A DNA stretch of 64,000 bases from JARRKC01 sp963723965 (GTDB taxonomy: Bacteria > Acidobacteriota > UBA6911 > RPQK01 > JAPXNP01). Position 1 is the stretch's first letter. Every line of letters starts with the position of its first letter. The notes below the pieces were generated by a model. It saw only the letters and a program-made list of their open reading frames with translations. It was not told the DNA's origin and ran no database searches. The position numbers and the translations under genes are program-made. Location: assembly GCA_963723965.1 (NCBI GenBank), contig CAVRSV010000012.1, positions 372,001-436,000 of the forward strand, read 5' to 3'. Below, piece by piece: positions 56,739 to 64,000 of this stretch.

Positions 56739-58873
56739 AAGCTCTGACAGACGACAGGCAACTACGATCGGCGTTTTTGGGACGACTTCTGGTCGTCCTT
56801 TGCCTTTTTGTGGCTTGGGCTCTGGTCGTCTTCCTGCGACTCGTCGATCTGCAGACCTTCCGAGGCCAGCACTACCGGGCCCAGTCCGACACCCAACAGC
56901 AGGGATTCATCGTTCTGGCGCCGCAGCGTGGCGAGATTCTGGATCGCAACCTCAAGGAACTGGCCATCAGCGTCCGTGCGGATTCGGTCTACGCACAGCC
57001 CCCAAAGATACAGGACCAGATGGCGGTGGCCCGCAGGCTCTCCCCCCTGCTCGACATTCCCGCCGACGCCCTCTTCGAGCAACTGACTTCACCGAAGAAC
57101 TTCGTCTATCTCAAGCGGGGCGTCTCGCTCGACATCTCCCGCAGCGTGCGGGATCTCGAGATCGAGGGAGTCGGGACCCACGAGGATACGACCCGCGCCT
57201 ACCCGGGTAAGGAGCTGGCCTGCCACGTTCTGGGCATCGTCGGTGTCGATCATGAGGGTCTGGAAGGGATCGAATACCTCTTCGGGAAGGAGCTGAGCGG
57301 CAGCAAGACCCGGGTCGACCTCAGGGTCGACGCCAAGCGGAACAGCTTCTATCGGGACTCGCCCGAGACTTCGGCGCGGGGAGACAATCTCGTTCTGACC
57401 CTCGACAGCACGATCCAACACGTGGCCCAGACCGCACTCTCCGCGACCGTGCGGGAGACGGGGGCGCTGAACGGGTCGGCCATCGTCATGGATCCGCGCA
57501 CCGGCGAGATCCTGGCCATGGCCTCCTACCCCGAGTTCGACCCGAACGACTACCAGGACTTTACCGCCTCCCAGCGTCGGAACCGCTGCATTCTCGATCT
57601 GTACGAGCCGGGCAGCACCTTCAAGGTGATCACGCTCTCCGCCTTGTTGAACGAACATCTCGTCGATCCGAACGAGATGATCGACTGCTCCTCCGGTCGC
57701 GCCCGACTGGGACGAAAGGTCTACCGTGAAGCCCATGCGGCCTACGGCCTCCTGTCCGTTACCCAGGTCATCGAGAAATCGAGCAACATCGGCACTGTCC
57801 AACTGGCGTTGAGGCTGGGTGAAGCGCGTCTGCACGACTATGCCGCCCGCTTCGGATTTGGCGAGCCGACCGGAATCGACCTGCCCGGAGAAGAGTCCGG
57901 GATCCTCCGGGACACCTCGCAGTGGTCGAAAGTCTCCATTGGAGCCATCGCGATCGGCCAGGAGATCGCGGTGACACCGCTACAGCTGATTCGGGCGATT
58001 GCGGCGGTCGCCAACGGCGGCTACCTGGTCAAGCCCGAAATCGTCAAACGGGTCTCGAACCCGGCCGGCGACACCCTGTTCGAGGCCAAGCCCGAGCGCA
58101 AGAGGATTCTCGATGCCTCCGCCATGCAGACGGCGCGCCACATCCTCTCCCTCGTCGTCGAGGAGGGTACCGGCACCAAGGCCCAGTTGCGCGGCTACTC
58201 TTCGTGTGGAAAGACCGGCACGGCGCAGAAGTTCATCGACGGCCACTACTCGACATCGAGGTACGTCGCCTCCTTCATCGGTTTCGCCCCGGCCGAGAAC
58301 CCGGCACTGATTACCCTGGTGGTCGTCAACGAGCCTCGCGGCGGCCACTACTACGGAGGCTATGTTGCCGCCCCGGCATACAAGCAGATCATGGAGCGGG
58401 CGCTGATTCACCTCGGGGTGCCACAGGACCGACCGACCGAGGTGGAGGGCGGACGGGAAATGGCCCGTGCCGACGCCCCGAGCCCCACGCCTCTCACCTC
58501 GTCGGAGGAAGACTGGGAAAGCCTGGCGGCCGGCGCGCCAGTCGACTCTGCATCGTCTGGGCTCGCAGCGGAACGGGTCGAGGTCAGCGGCGACGAGCAG
58601 ATCGTCGTAGAATCGGGCGGGGAGATCCTCCCCAATTTCCGCGGGCTGAGTCTGAGGACTGTGGCCCGCCTGTGTGCACGGCTTGGTGTCAAGCTGAAGA
58701 TTTCGGGCTCCGGCGTTGCCGTAGCCCAGCGACCCGAAGCCGGAGGAACGGTTTCCAAGGGAATGGTGTGCGAAGTCTTTTTCGCCAACGAGGACGAAAA
58801 CGGGAATGCGTCTGCAAAAACTGCTCTCCGATCTTCCCGGCGATCTGATCCTGCAAGCGGATTGCGGGACTGA
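56735..58873 (+). CDS. ftsI: FtsI/PBP3-family division transpeptidase with C-terminal PASTA domain
   Basis: This 712-residue protein has an N-terminal membrane helix (about 14-32), a pedestal domain, and a transpeptidase domain with active-site S294 in YEPGSTFK, the S349-S-N351 motif and K493-T-G. A PASTA domain at about 632-690 (LPNFRGLSLRTVARLCARLGVKL) ends in GMVCEVFF. PASTA tails are usual in SpoVD/PBP2x-like proteins and in some diderm phyla. It cross-links septal peptidoglycan in the periplasm. Its last 68 nt overlap murE in another frame, an unusually long overlap; beyond residue 690 the tail (Arg/Ser-rich) is probably not a domain. Confidence 0.93.
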   Translation: MKALTDDRQLRSAFLGRLLVVLCLFVAWALVVFLRLVDLQTFRGQHYRAQSDTQQQGFIVLAPQRGEILDRNLKELAISVRADSVYAQPPKIQDQMAVARRLSPLLDIPADALFEQLTSPKNFVYLKRGVSLDISRSVRDLEIEGVGTHEDTTRAYPGKELACHVLGIVGVDHEGLEGIEYLFGKELSGSKTRVDLRVDAKRNSFYRDSPETSARGDNLVLTLDSTIQHVAQTALSATVRETGALNGSAIVMDPRTGEILAMASYPEFDPNDYQDFTASQRRNRCILDLYEPGSTFKVITLSALLNEHLVDPNEMIDCSSGRARLGRKVYREAHAAYGLLSVTQVIEKSSNIGTVQLALRLGEARLHDYAARFGFGEPTGIDLPGEESGILRDTSQWSKVSIGAIAIGQEIAVTPLQLIRAIAAVANGGYLVKPEIVKRVSNPAGDTLFEAKPERKRILDASAMQTARHILSLVVEEGTGTKAQLRGYSSCGKTGTAQKFIDGHYSTSRYVASFIGFAPAENPALITLVVVNEPRGGHYYGGYVAAPAYKQIMERALIHLGVPQDRPTEVEGGREMARADAPSPTPLTSSEEDWESLAAGAPVDSASSGLAAERVEVSGDEQIVVESGGEILPNFRGLSLRTVARLCARLGVKLKISGSGVAVAQRPEAGGTVSKGMVCEVFFANEDENGNASAKTALRSSRRSDPASGLRD

Positions 58874-60269
58874 CCCGGAGATCTCGAGCCTGACCTGCGA
58901 TTCGAGGGGAGTGGTCCCGGGAACCCTGTTTTTCGCAATCAGCGGAACACGGACCGATGGGCACCTCTATCTCGATCAGGCCCTGGCAAAGGGGGCCCGG
59001 GCCGTGGTTTCGGAAGGGCCCCGGCGTGTTCCCGAGTCGGTCAACTGGATCCGGGTGCGCTCCATCCGCAGGGTGATGGCGCTGGCCTCGGACAGTTTCT
59101 ACGGGCACCCGTCTCGCAAGCTCCGGCTCGTGGGGATCACGGGGACCAACGGAAAGACCACCACGGCCTATCTGATTCACGCGATCCTCAACACCGAGAC
59201 GAAGTCGCTCATGCTGGGGACGATTCAAAGCATGGTGGGGGATTCGGTCGCCCCTTCGAAGCTCACCACTCCCGAATCCTTCGATATCCAGGCGGCGCTT
59301 CGCCAGGGATGGGAGGCCGGATGCCGGGCGGGCGTTCTGGAAGTCTCTTCCCACGCTCTGACGCTCGACCGCACCTTCGGTTGTCACTTCCCCGTTGCCG
59401 TCTTCACCAACCTGACTCAGGACCATCTGGACTTTCACGCCACCTTTGGCGATTACTTCGAGGCCAAGAAGCGGCTCTTCGACCCGGCGTACAATCCGGG
59501 CCTCGAGCACTCGGTCATCAACGGCGACGACGAGTGGGGCTCCCGGCTGGCCCTCCAGGCACCGGGGGCCGTCACCTTCGGCCTCGCCCCCGAGCGGGAA
59601 GTCCGGGCGGCAACCTACGAGACGTCGGTGGAGGGCACCCGGATCGAGATCCGCTGGCCCGGGCGAAGCCTCGAAGTCGAGAGCCGCCTGGTCGGCCGCC
59701 ACAACGTCTACAACATTCTGGCGGCGGCCTCGGCCTGCTCCGCCCTGGGCATCTCCGATGCCGCAATTCGCGAGGGCATCGCACGGCTTCAGGTCGTTCC
59801 GGGACGCTTCGAGATTCTCGAACTCGACCGGCCCTACGCCGTCGTCATCGACTACGCCCACAGCCCCGACGCCCTGGAAAACGTCCTGCGTCTGGCTCGC
59901 GAGGTGACAACAGGGCGGCTGATCTGCGTGTTCGGCTGCGGCGGAGATCGCGACCGCTCCAAGAGGCCGCTCATGGGGGCCATCGCCGCCGGCCTCGCGG
60001 ACCTCATCCTGGTCACGTCGGACAACCCCCGCACCGAGGACCCCGAGGCGATCATCGCGGAGATCCTCGACGGAATCCGTTCTCGCACGCCGAACGTGCT
60101 GGTGATCACGGACCGCCGCAGCGCAATCCGCCAGGCCCTCGACCTGGCACGGGAGCGCGATCTGGTCCTGTTGGCCGGCAAGGGACACGAAACCTATCAG
60201 GAAGTCGGAACCCGGCGCTTCCCCTTCGACGAGCGCCAGGTAGTCAGGGAGGCGCTGTGTTTGGCCTGA
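58806..60269 (+). CDS. murE: UDP-MurNAc-tripeptide synthetase (meso-DAP type)
   Basis: This 487-residue Mur ligase has the P-loop GITGTNGKTTTAY, the LEVSSHAL motif, the central VVIDYAHSPDALENVL and the substrate-specificity motif D406-N-P-R409 in TSDNPRTEDPE, which marks meso-diaminopimelate enzymes. It adds DAP to UDP-MurNAc-Ala-Glu in the cytoplasm. The late AGKGHETYQEV is conserved. The ATG at 58806 lies inside ftsI but is the only start that keeps the conserved N-terminus (LQKLL...DSRGVVPGTLFFAI). It overlaps murF by 13 nt. Confidence 0.95.
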   Translation: MRLQKLLSDLPGDLILQADCGTDPEISSLTCDSRGVVPGTLFFAISGTRTDGHLYLDQALAKGARAVVSEGPRRVPESVNWIRVRSIRRVMALASDSFYGHPSRKLRLVGITGTNGKTTTAYLIHAILNTETKSLMLGTIQSMVGDSVAPSKLTTPESFDIQAALRQGWEAGCRAGVLEVSSHALTLDRTFGCHFPVAVFTNLTQDHLDFHATFGDYFEAKKRLFDPAYNPGLEHSVINGDDEWGSRLALQAPGAVTFGLAPEREVRAATYETSVEGTRIEIRWPGRSLEVESRLVGRHNVYNILAAASACSALGISDAAIREGIARLQVVPGRFEILELDRPYAVVIDYAHSPDALENVLRLAREVTTGRLICVFGCGGDRDRSKRPLMGAIAAGLADLILVTSDNPRTEDPEAIIAEILDGIRSRTPNVLVITDRRSAIRQALDLARERDLVLLAGKGHETYQEVGTRRFPFDERQVVREALCLA

Positions 60270-61657
60270 GCATTCGCGACGCAGCGACCGCCATGCGGGC
60301 CCGGATCTCCGGGTGTCCCGTCGACGATCCGATCCTGGGTCGCCCCTTCCCCGAGATCTCCATCGACAGCCGCACCCTGCGCTCCGGCGAGGGATTCTTC
60401 GCGCTGCTCGGCGAGCGTCTCGACGGACACCGGTTCCTGGCCCAGGCCGTTCAGGCCGGAGCTTCCGCTCTCGTCGTGCAGCGGGAGCCTCTCGAGCCGC
60501 TGCCCACCGGGCTCCCGATCCTGGTCGTCGAAGACACGACCCGGGCCCTGCAGGACCTCGCGCGGCGCCTGCGGGAAGTCTGGGGCGGCAGGCTGATCGC
60601 GATTACGGGAAGCATGGGCAAGACCACGACCCGTGACTTCACCACGCGGCTTCTCTCGCAGCGGCTCGGAGTTTTGCAGTCCCGAGGCAACTTCAACAAT
60701 CACATCGGACTGCCCCTCTCTCTGAGTCGCCTGCAACGCACCCACGATGTGGCGGTCGTGGAACTGGGAATGAACCACGCCGGCGAGATCGATCGGCTGG
60801 GACGGATCTGCCGGCCCGACCTGGCTTTGATCACGAACATCGCACCGGTCCATCTGGAGCACTTCGGGTCACTCGAGGCCATCGCCCGGGCCAAGGGCGA
60901 AATCCTCCGCAGCCTCCCGCCCGAGGGCTGCTTCGTCTTCAACGGCGACGATCCGAAGGCCCGCTCGCTGGCGGCATCCTTCCCCGGTCCGGTTGTCTCG
61001 TTCGGATTCGAGCCGGGTGTGGATTACCGGGTCTCGGAGTGGGCGATCGAGGACCTCTCGGGAATGCATTTCCGACTGGAGGGGCCGAACCTCTCCCTGA
61101 GCGGTCGGCTCGGGGTCCTGGGCAAACACTTTCTCTACAACGCCGTTGCCGCAGTCGCTGTCGCCGCACGGCTCGCACTCGATCCGGACGAGATCAGTCG
61201 CGGGCTGGCCGTTCTGACCGCCCTCGAGGGCCGGGGGCAACTGCAAAGCATGGGCCCCGTCCGGCTCTGGGACGATTCCTACAACTCAAACCCGCGCGCC
61301 GTGGAGAGCGTCCTCGAGACGATTGCGATGTTGCGCGCACCAGCGCGCAAGGTCCTCGTCCTGGGAGACATGCTCGAACTCGGCCCGGAGGCGCCCGAAC
61401 TCCACCGACAGGTCGGCCGCCGCGCGGCGGGCGTGGCCGACCTCCTGATTACGGTCGGCCGTCTGGCCGAGCAGCTTCGCGCCGGTGCCGTCGAGAGCGG
61501 CTTTCCAGCCGAGCGCACGCGACACTTTGCGTCCGCCGAAGAGGCCGCGGAAGCCCTCCCGGCTCTGCTCTGTGAGGGAGACCTGGTACTCATCAAGGCG
61601 TCCCGCGGCATTCACCTCGACCTGGTCGTTGACGCGATGGCAGGAGGCGTCCGTTGA
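60257..61657 (+). CDS. murF: UDP-MurNAc-tripeptide-D-Ala-D-Ala ligase
   Basis: This 466-residue Mur ligase has the N-terminal DSRTLRSGEGFFALLGERLDGHRF, the P-loop AITGSMGKTTTRDF, the MurF mark QSRGNFNNHIGLPLSL, VELGMNHAGEI and the C-terminal WDDSYNSNPRAVESVL. It completes the cytoplasmic pentapeptide precursor. The start is GTG at 60257, overlapping the murE stop; an ATG at 60293 would cut conserved sequence. It ends in an overlap with the TTG start of mraY. Confidence 0.95.
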   Translation: MFGLSIRDAATAMRARISGCPVDDPILGRPFPEISIDSRTLRSGEGFFALLGERLDGHRFLAQAVQAGASALVVQREPLEPLPTGLPILVVEDTTRALQDLARRLREVWGGRLIAITGSMGKTTTRDFTTRLLSQRLGVLQSRGNFNNHIGLPLSLSRLQRTHDVAVVELGMNHAGEIDRLGRICRPDLALITNIAPVHLEHFGSLEAIARAKGEILRSLPPEGCFVFNGDDPKARSLAASFPGPVVSFGFEPGVDYRVSEWAIEDLSGMHFRLEGPNLSLSGRLGVLGKHFLYNAVAAVAVAARLALDPDEISRGLAVLTALEGRGQLQSMGPVRLWDDSYNSNPRAVESVLETIAMLRAPARKVLVLGDMLELGPEAPELHRQVGRRAAGVADLLITVGRLAEQLRAGAVESGFPAERTRHFASAEEAAEALPALLCEGDLVLIKASRGIHLDLVVDAMAGGVR

Positions 61658-62766
61658 TCTATTACCTGCTCTACGCCTTTCATGATGACTTTTCGGTTCT
61701 GAACGTGGTGCGCTACATCACGTTCCGGACAGCCTATGCCTCTCTGACGGCGCTCCTGATCAGCATGTGGATGGGGCCCTGGGTCATCGCCCGCCTGCGC
61801 CAGTTCCAGATCGGCCAGTACATCCGGGAAGACGGCCCCAGCTCGCACCAGAGCAAGGCCGGCACCCCGACCATGGGGGGCGTGCTGATCGTGATCAGCA
61901 TTGTCATTCCCACACTCCTGTGGGTCGACCTGACGAACGCCTATGTCTGGATCGCCCTGACTTCACTGCTTTTCTTCGCGGCCGTGGGGTTCATGGACGA
62001 TTACCTGAAGATCCGCCGGCGGAGGTCGCTGGGGCTGCGGGCCCGCGAAAAGGTCGGCCTGCAGGTTCTCTTCTCCCTCGGCATCGCCGCCCTGTTGATC
62101 TATCTGAGCCATGACGGACTCTACTCCACGCGGCTCAGCGTGCCCTTCTTCAAGCGGTTCACGCCCGAGATGGATCTGACGATCTTCGGGATCTCGACCT
62201 TCCTGCCCCTGATCGTCTTCGTGATGTTCGTCATCATCGGTGCCAGCAACGCGGTCAACCTGACCGACGGGCTGGACGGCCTGGCCGGTGGGCTGGTGGT
62301 CATCGCCGCCTCGGCTCTTACGGTCCTGACCTACGTCACCGGGCACGCCACCTTCGCCACCTACCTGGGGCTGATCAAGAACACCTACGCCAGCGAGTTG
62401 ACCGTGTTCTGCGGCGCCATGGTCGGCGGGACTCTGGGGTTTCTCTGGTACAACTGCTACCCCGCCGAGATCTTCATGGGAGACGTCGGCGCCATGGCTC
62501 TCGGGGGGGCCATCGGTACGGTGGCCATCCTGGTCAAACAGGAGCTGCTCCTGTTCTCCATCGGCGGAATCTTCGTCCTCGAGGCGCTGTCGGTGATCCT
62601 GCAGGTGGCCTCCTTCAAATTTCGGGGCAAACGGATCCTGAGGATGGCGCCCCTGCACCACCACTTCGAGTTGCTCGGCTGGAGCGAGCCCAAGGTGGTC
62701 ATACGTTTCTGGCTGTTGGGCCTGATCTTCGCCCTGTTCAGCCTGACCACGCTGAAGATCAGATAG
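61654..62766 (+). CDS. mraY: Phospho-MurNAc-pentapeptide transferase
   Basis: This 370-residue integral membrane enzyme has about ten helices. Family motifs: HQSKAGTPTMGGVL, the catalytic Asp pair in AVGFMDDYLKI, NAVNLTDGLDGLA and the closing MAPLHHHFELLGWSEPKVVIRFW. It makes lipid I from undecaprenyl phosphate at the inner membrane. The start is TTG 61654 (TTGA overlap with the murF stop) with AGGAGG 7 nt upstream. The C-terminal LKIR is normal for the family. Confidence 0.96.
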   Translation: MIYYLLYAFHDDFSVLNVVRYITFRTAYASLTALLISMWMGPWVIARLRQFQIGQYIREDGPSSHQSKAGTPTMGGVLIVISIVIPTLLWVDLTNAYVWIALTSLLFFAAVGFMDDYLKIRRRRSLGLRAREKVGLQVLFSLGIAALLIYLSHDGLYSTRLSVPFFKRFTPEMDLTIFGISTFLPLIVFVMFVIIGASNAVNLTDGLDGLAGGLVVIAASALTVLTYVTGHATFATYLGLIKNTYASELTVFCGAMVGGTLGFLWYNCYPAEIFMGDVGAMALGGAIGTVAILVKQELLLFSIGGIFVLEALSVILQVASFKFRGKRILRMAPLHHHFELLGWSEPKVVIRFWLLGLIFALFSLTTLKIR

Positions 62767-62815
62767 ACCGAGTGCAAACAGGGACGCGGGCACGGTCCCC
62801 GCGGGCAGCGCAAGT

Positions 62816-64000
62816 ATGGAATTGAAAGGCAAGAGAGTCCTGGTGGTCGGCTTGGGAAAGAGCGGTGTCTCTGCGGCCCGCTTTCTCGTTTCGAGGGGAG
62901 CCCGAGTCACGGTCACCGACGTGGCCGGCGCCGATGTCCTGGCGTCGTGGGTCGACCGGCTGCAGGTCCCTGTGGAACTGCGCCTGGGAGGTCACCGGGA
63001 AGCCGATTTTCTGGAGGCCGACTGCGTCGTCCTGAGTCCCGGCGTCCCGGCGTCCCAGCCGGAGGTCCTCGCGGCGCGCAGAAAGGGCGTCGAAGTCATC
63101 GGCGAGATCGAGCTTGCCTACCGGTTTCTGCAGGGCAACATCATCGGAGTCACAGGCTCGAACGGCAAGACCACGACGACAACCCTGATCGGGGAGATCC
63201 TCGAGCACGCCGGCCACGCCTGCTTCGTCGCCGGCAACATCGGTCGCCCTCTGACCGACGCCCTCCTGGAGGCAGAGGCCGGTACACCCACGCTGGTGGT
63301 GGAGTTGTCCTCCTTCCAGCTGGAGGCCATCGAGAGTTTCCGTTGCCACATCGCGGTCTTCCTCAACCTGTCACCGGACCACCTCGACCGCCATGCCAGC
63401 ACCGAGGAATACTTCGCGGCCAAGCGCAGGATTTTCCTGAATCAAGAGCCCGATGACTGGGCAGTGCTCAATCAGGACGACCCTGCCCTGCGACACCTCA
63501 GCGTCCGGGCCGGACGGTTCCCCTTCTCTCTGGAGGGATCTCTCCCGGCCGGCGCGTTTCTCAATGACGGGCAGCTCTGGATCAGCTCGCCTGCCCGAAA
63601 GACTCGGTACATGTACGCCACCGAAGTCCGCCTGCGAGGTCTGCACAACCTCTCGAACGTGCTGGCTGCCTCGGCCGCGACATTCCTCGCCGGGGTCCAA
63701 CCTTCGGTGATTGCCGAAGCGGTACGGAACTTCCGCGGCGTGGAACACCGGCTGGAGTTGGTGCGCCGCCTCGACGAGGTGGATTACTACAACGACTCCA
63801 AGGCCACCAATGTGGACTCGGCCGTCAAGGCGATCGAGGCCTTTGACACTCCGCTGATCCTCATCATGGGAGGCCTCGACAAGGGCGGCGACTTCTCGGT
63901 GCTGCGCCCCCTGGTCGCCGAGCGCGCCCGACAGCTCATTCTGATTGGGGCCGCCGCCGACAAGATCGAGGATCAGTTGAGCTCGGCCGTTCCCACCGTA
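62816..64000 (+). CDS. murD: UDP-MurNAc-Ala-D-Glu ligase (3' end outside window)
   Basis: The frame is open for 395 residues from ATG 62816 to the window edge. The Rossmann-like N-terminus is KRVLVVGLGKSGVSAARFL, the P-loop is GVTGSNGKTTTTTLIG, then VVELSSFQLEAIESFR, FLNLSPDHLDRHAS, and the C-terminal domain VDYYNDSKATNVDSAVKAIE with IMGGLDKGGDFS. It adds D-Glu to UDP-MurNAc-Ala. The last 50 or so residues are missing. A 49-nt gap separates it from mraY, the only non-overlapping gap of note in this part of the cluster. Confidence 0.96.
   Translation, partial: MELKGKRVLVVGLGKSGVSAARFLVSRGARVTVTDVAGADVLASWVDRLQVPVELRLGGHREADFLEADCVVLSPGVPASQPEVLAARRKGVEVIGEIELAYRFLQGNIIGVTGSNGKTTTTTLIGEILEHAGHACFVAGNIGRPLTDALLEAEAGTPTLVVELSSFQLEAIESFRCHIAVFLNLSPDHLDRHASTEEYFAAKRRIFLNQEPDDWAVLNQDDPALRHLSVRAGRFPFSLEGSLPAGAFLNDGQLWISSPARKTRYMYATEVRLRGLHNLSNVLAASAATFLAGVQPSVIAEAVRNFRGVEHRLELVRRLDEVDYYNDSKATNVDSAVKAIEAFDTPLILIMGGLDKGGDFSVLRPLVAERARQLILIGAAADKIEDQLSSAVPTV

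Overview
This 64 kb window is GC-rich bacterial chromosome from a diderm (Gram-negative) organism. Diderm evidence: two TolC-type channels, a TonB-dependent receptor and an Omp85-type barrel ending in Phe. The MurE carries a DNPR motif, so the peptidoglycan stem peptide probably contains meso-diaminopimelate. The style of the genes (TonB receptor with an N-terminal carboxypeptidase-regulatory domain, regulatory-domain/TPR protein, large membrane Ser/Thr kinase, seven-haem NapC/NirT-type cytochrome, YncE propeller behind an RND pump) resembles Acidobacteriota. That placement is inference; no rRNA or tRNA gene was found.

Layout. 1-11.3 kb: metal and toxicant defence. A copper-type RND efflux locus (adaptor leaving the window, TolC channel) lies beside an arsenic operon on the other strand (frameshifted arsR, acr3, a small ORF, arsC). 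A second, minus-strand RND operon follows (tolC, adaptor, permease, YncE-like propeller). 11.7-17.6 kb: a two-component pair divergent from that pump, a secreted sensor-like protein, a TonB receptor and a methyltransferase. 17.7-26.4 kb: FGGY sugar kinase, seven-haem inner-membrane cytochrome, acetoacetyl-CoA synthetase, Omp85-type barrel, SagB-type tandem nitroreductase. 26.4-32.8 kb: one minus-strand respiratory operon encoding a caa3-type oxidase, its assembly factor, a Rieske protein and a cytochrome b fused to cytochrome c, behind a strong sigma-70-like promoter. 32.9-43.4 kb: DUF1634/TauE-type transporter pair, double-GAF protein, zinc-ribbon Ser/Thr kinase with many membrane segments, and a divergent giant subtilase. 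43.4-54.7 kb: NAD kinase/TPR/YHS operon, HEAT protein, regulatory-domain TPR protein, DinG-like helicase, glyA, proS, a phosphoesterase and a DUF6807 protein. 54.8-64 kb: the start of the dcw cell-wall/division cluster in canonical order (mraZ, rsmH, ftsL, ftsI, murE, murF, mraY, murD), with MraZ-type operator boxes.

How genes work together. The respiratory operon encodes a quinol:cytochrome c:oxygen chain almost as one unit. The seven-haem cytochrome could drain the same quinone pool outward. The ars genes form a sense, reduce and export set, though the sensor is frameshifted as read here. The dcw genes are tightly overlapped and probably co-transcribed.

The most unusual non-coding signal is a set of three intergenic islands (about 19.3, 35.2-35.6 and 53.0-53.2 kb). 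They are built from several different 7-bp tandem repeats, and two of them are bounded by inverted copies of their own heptamers.
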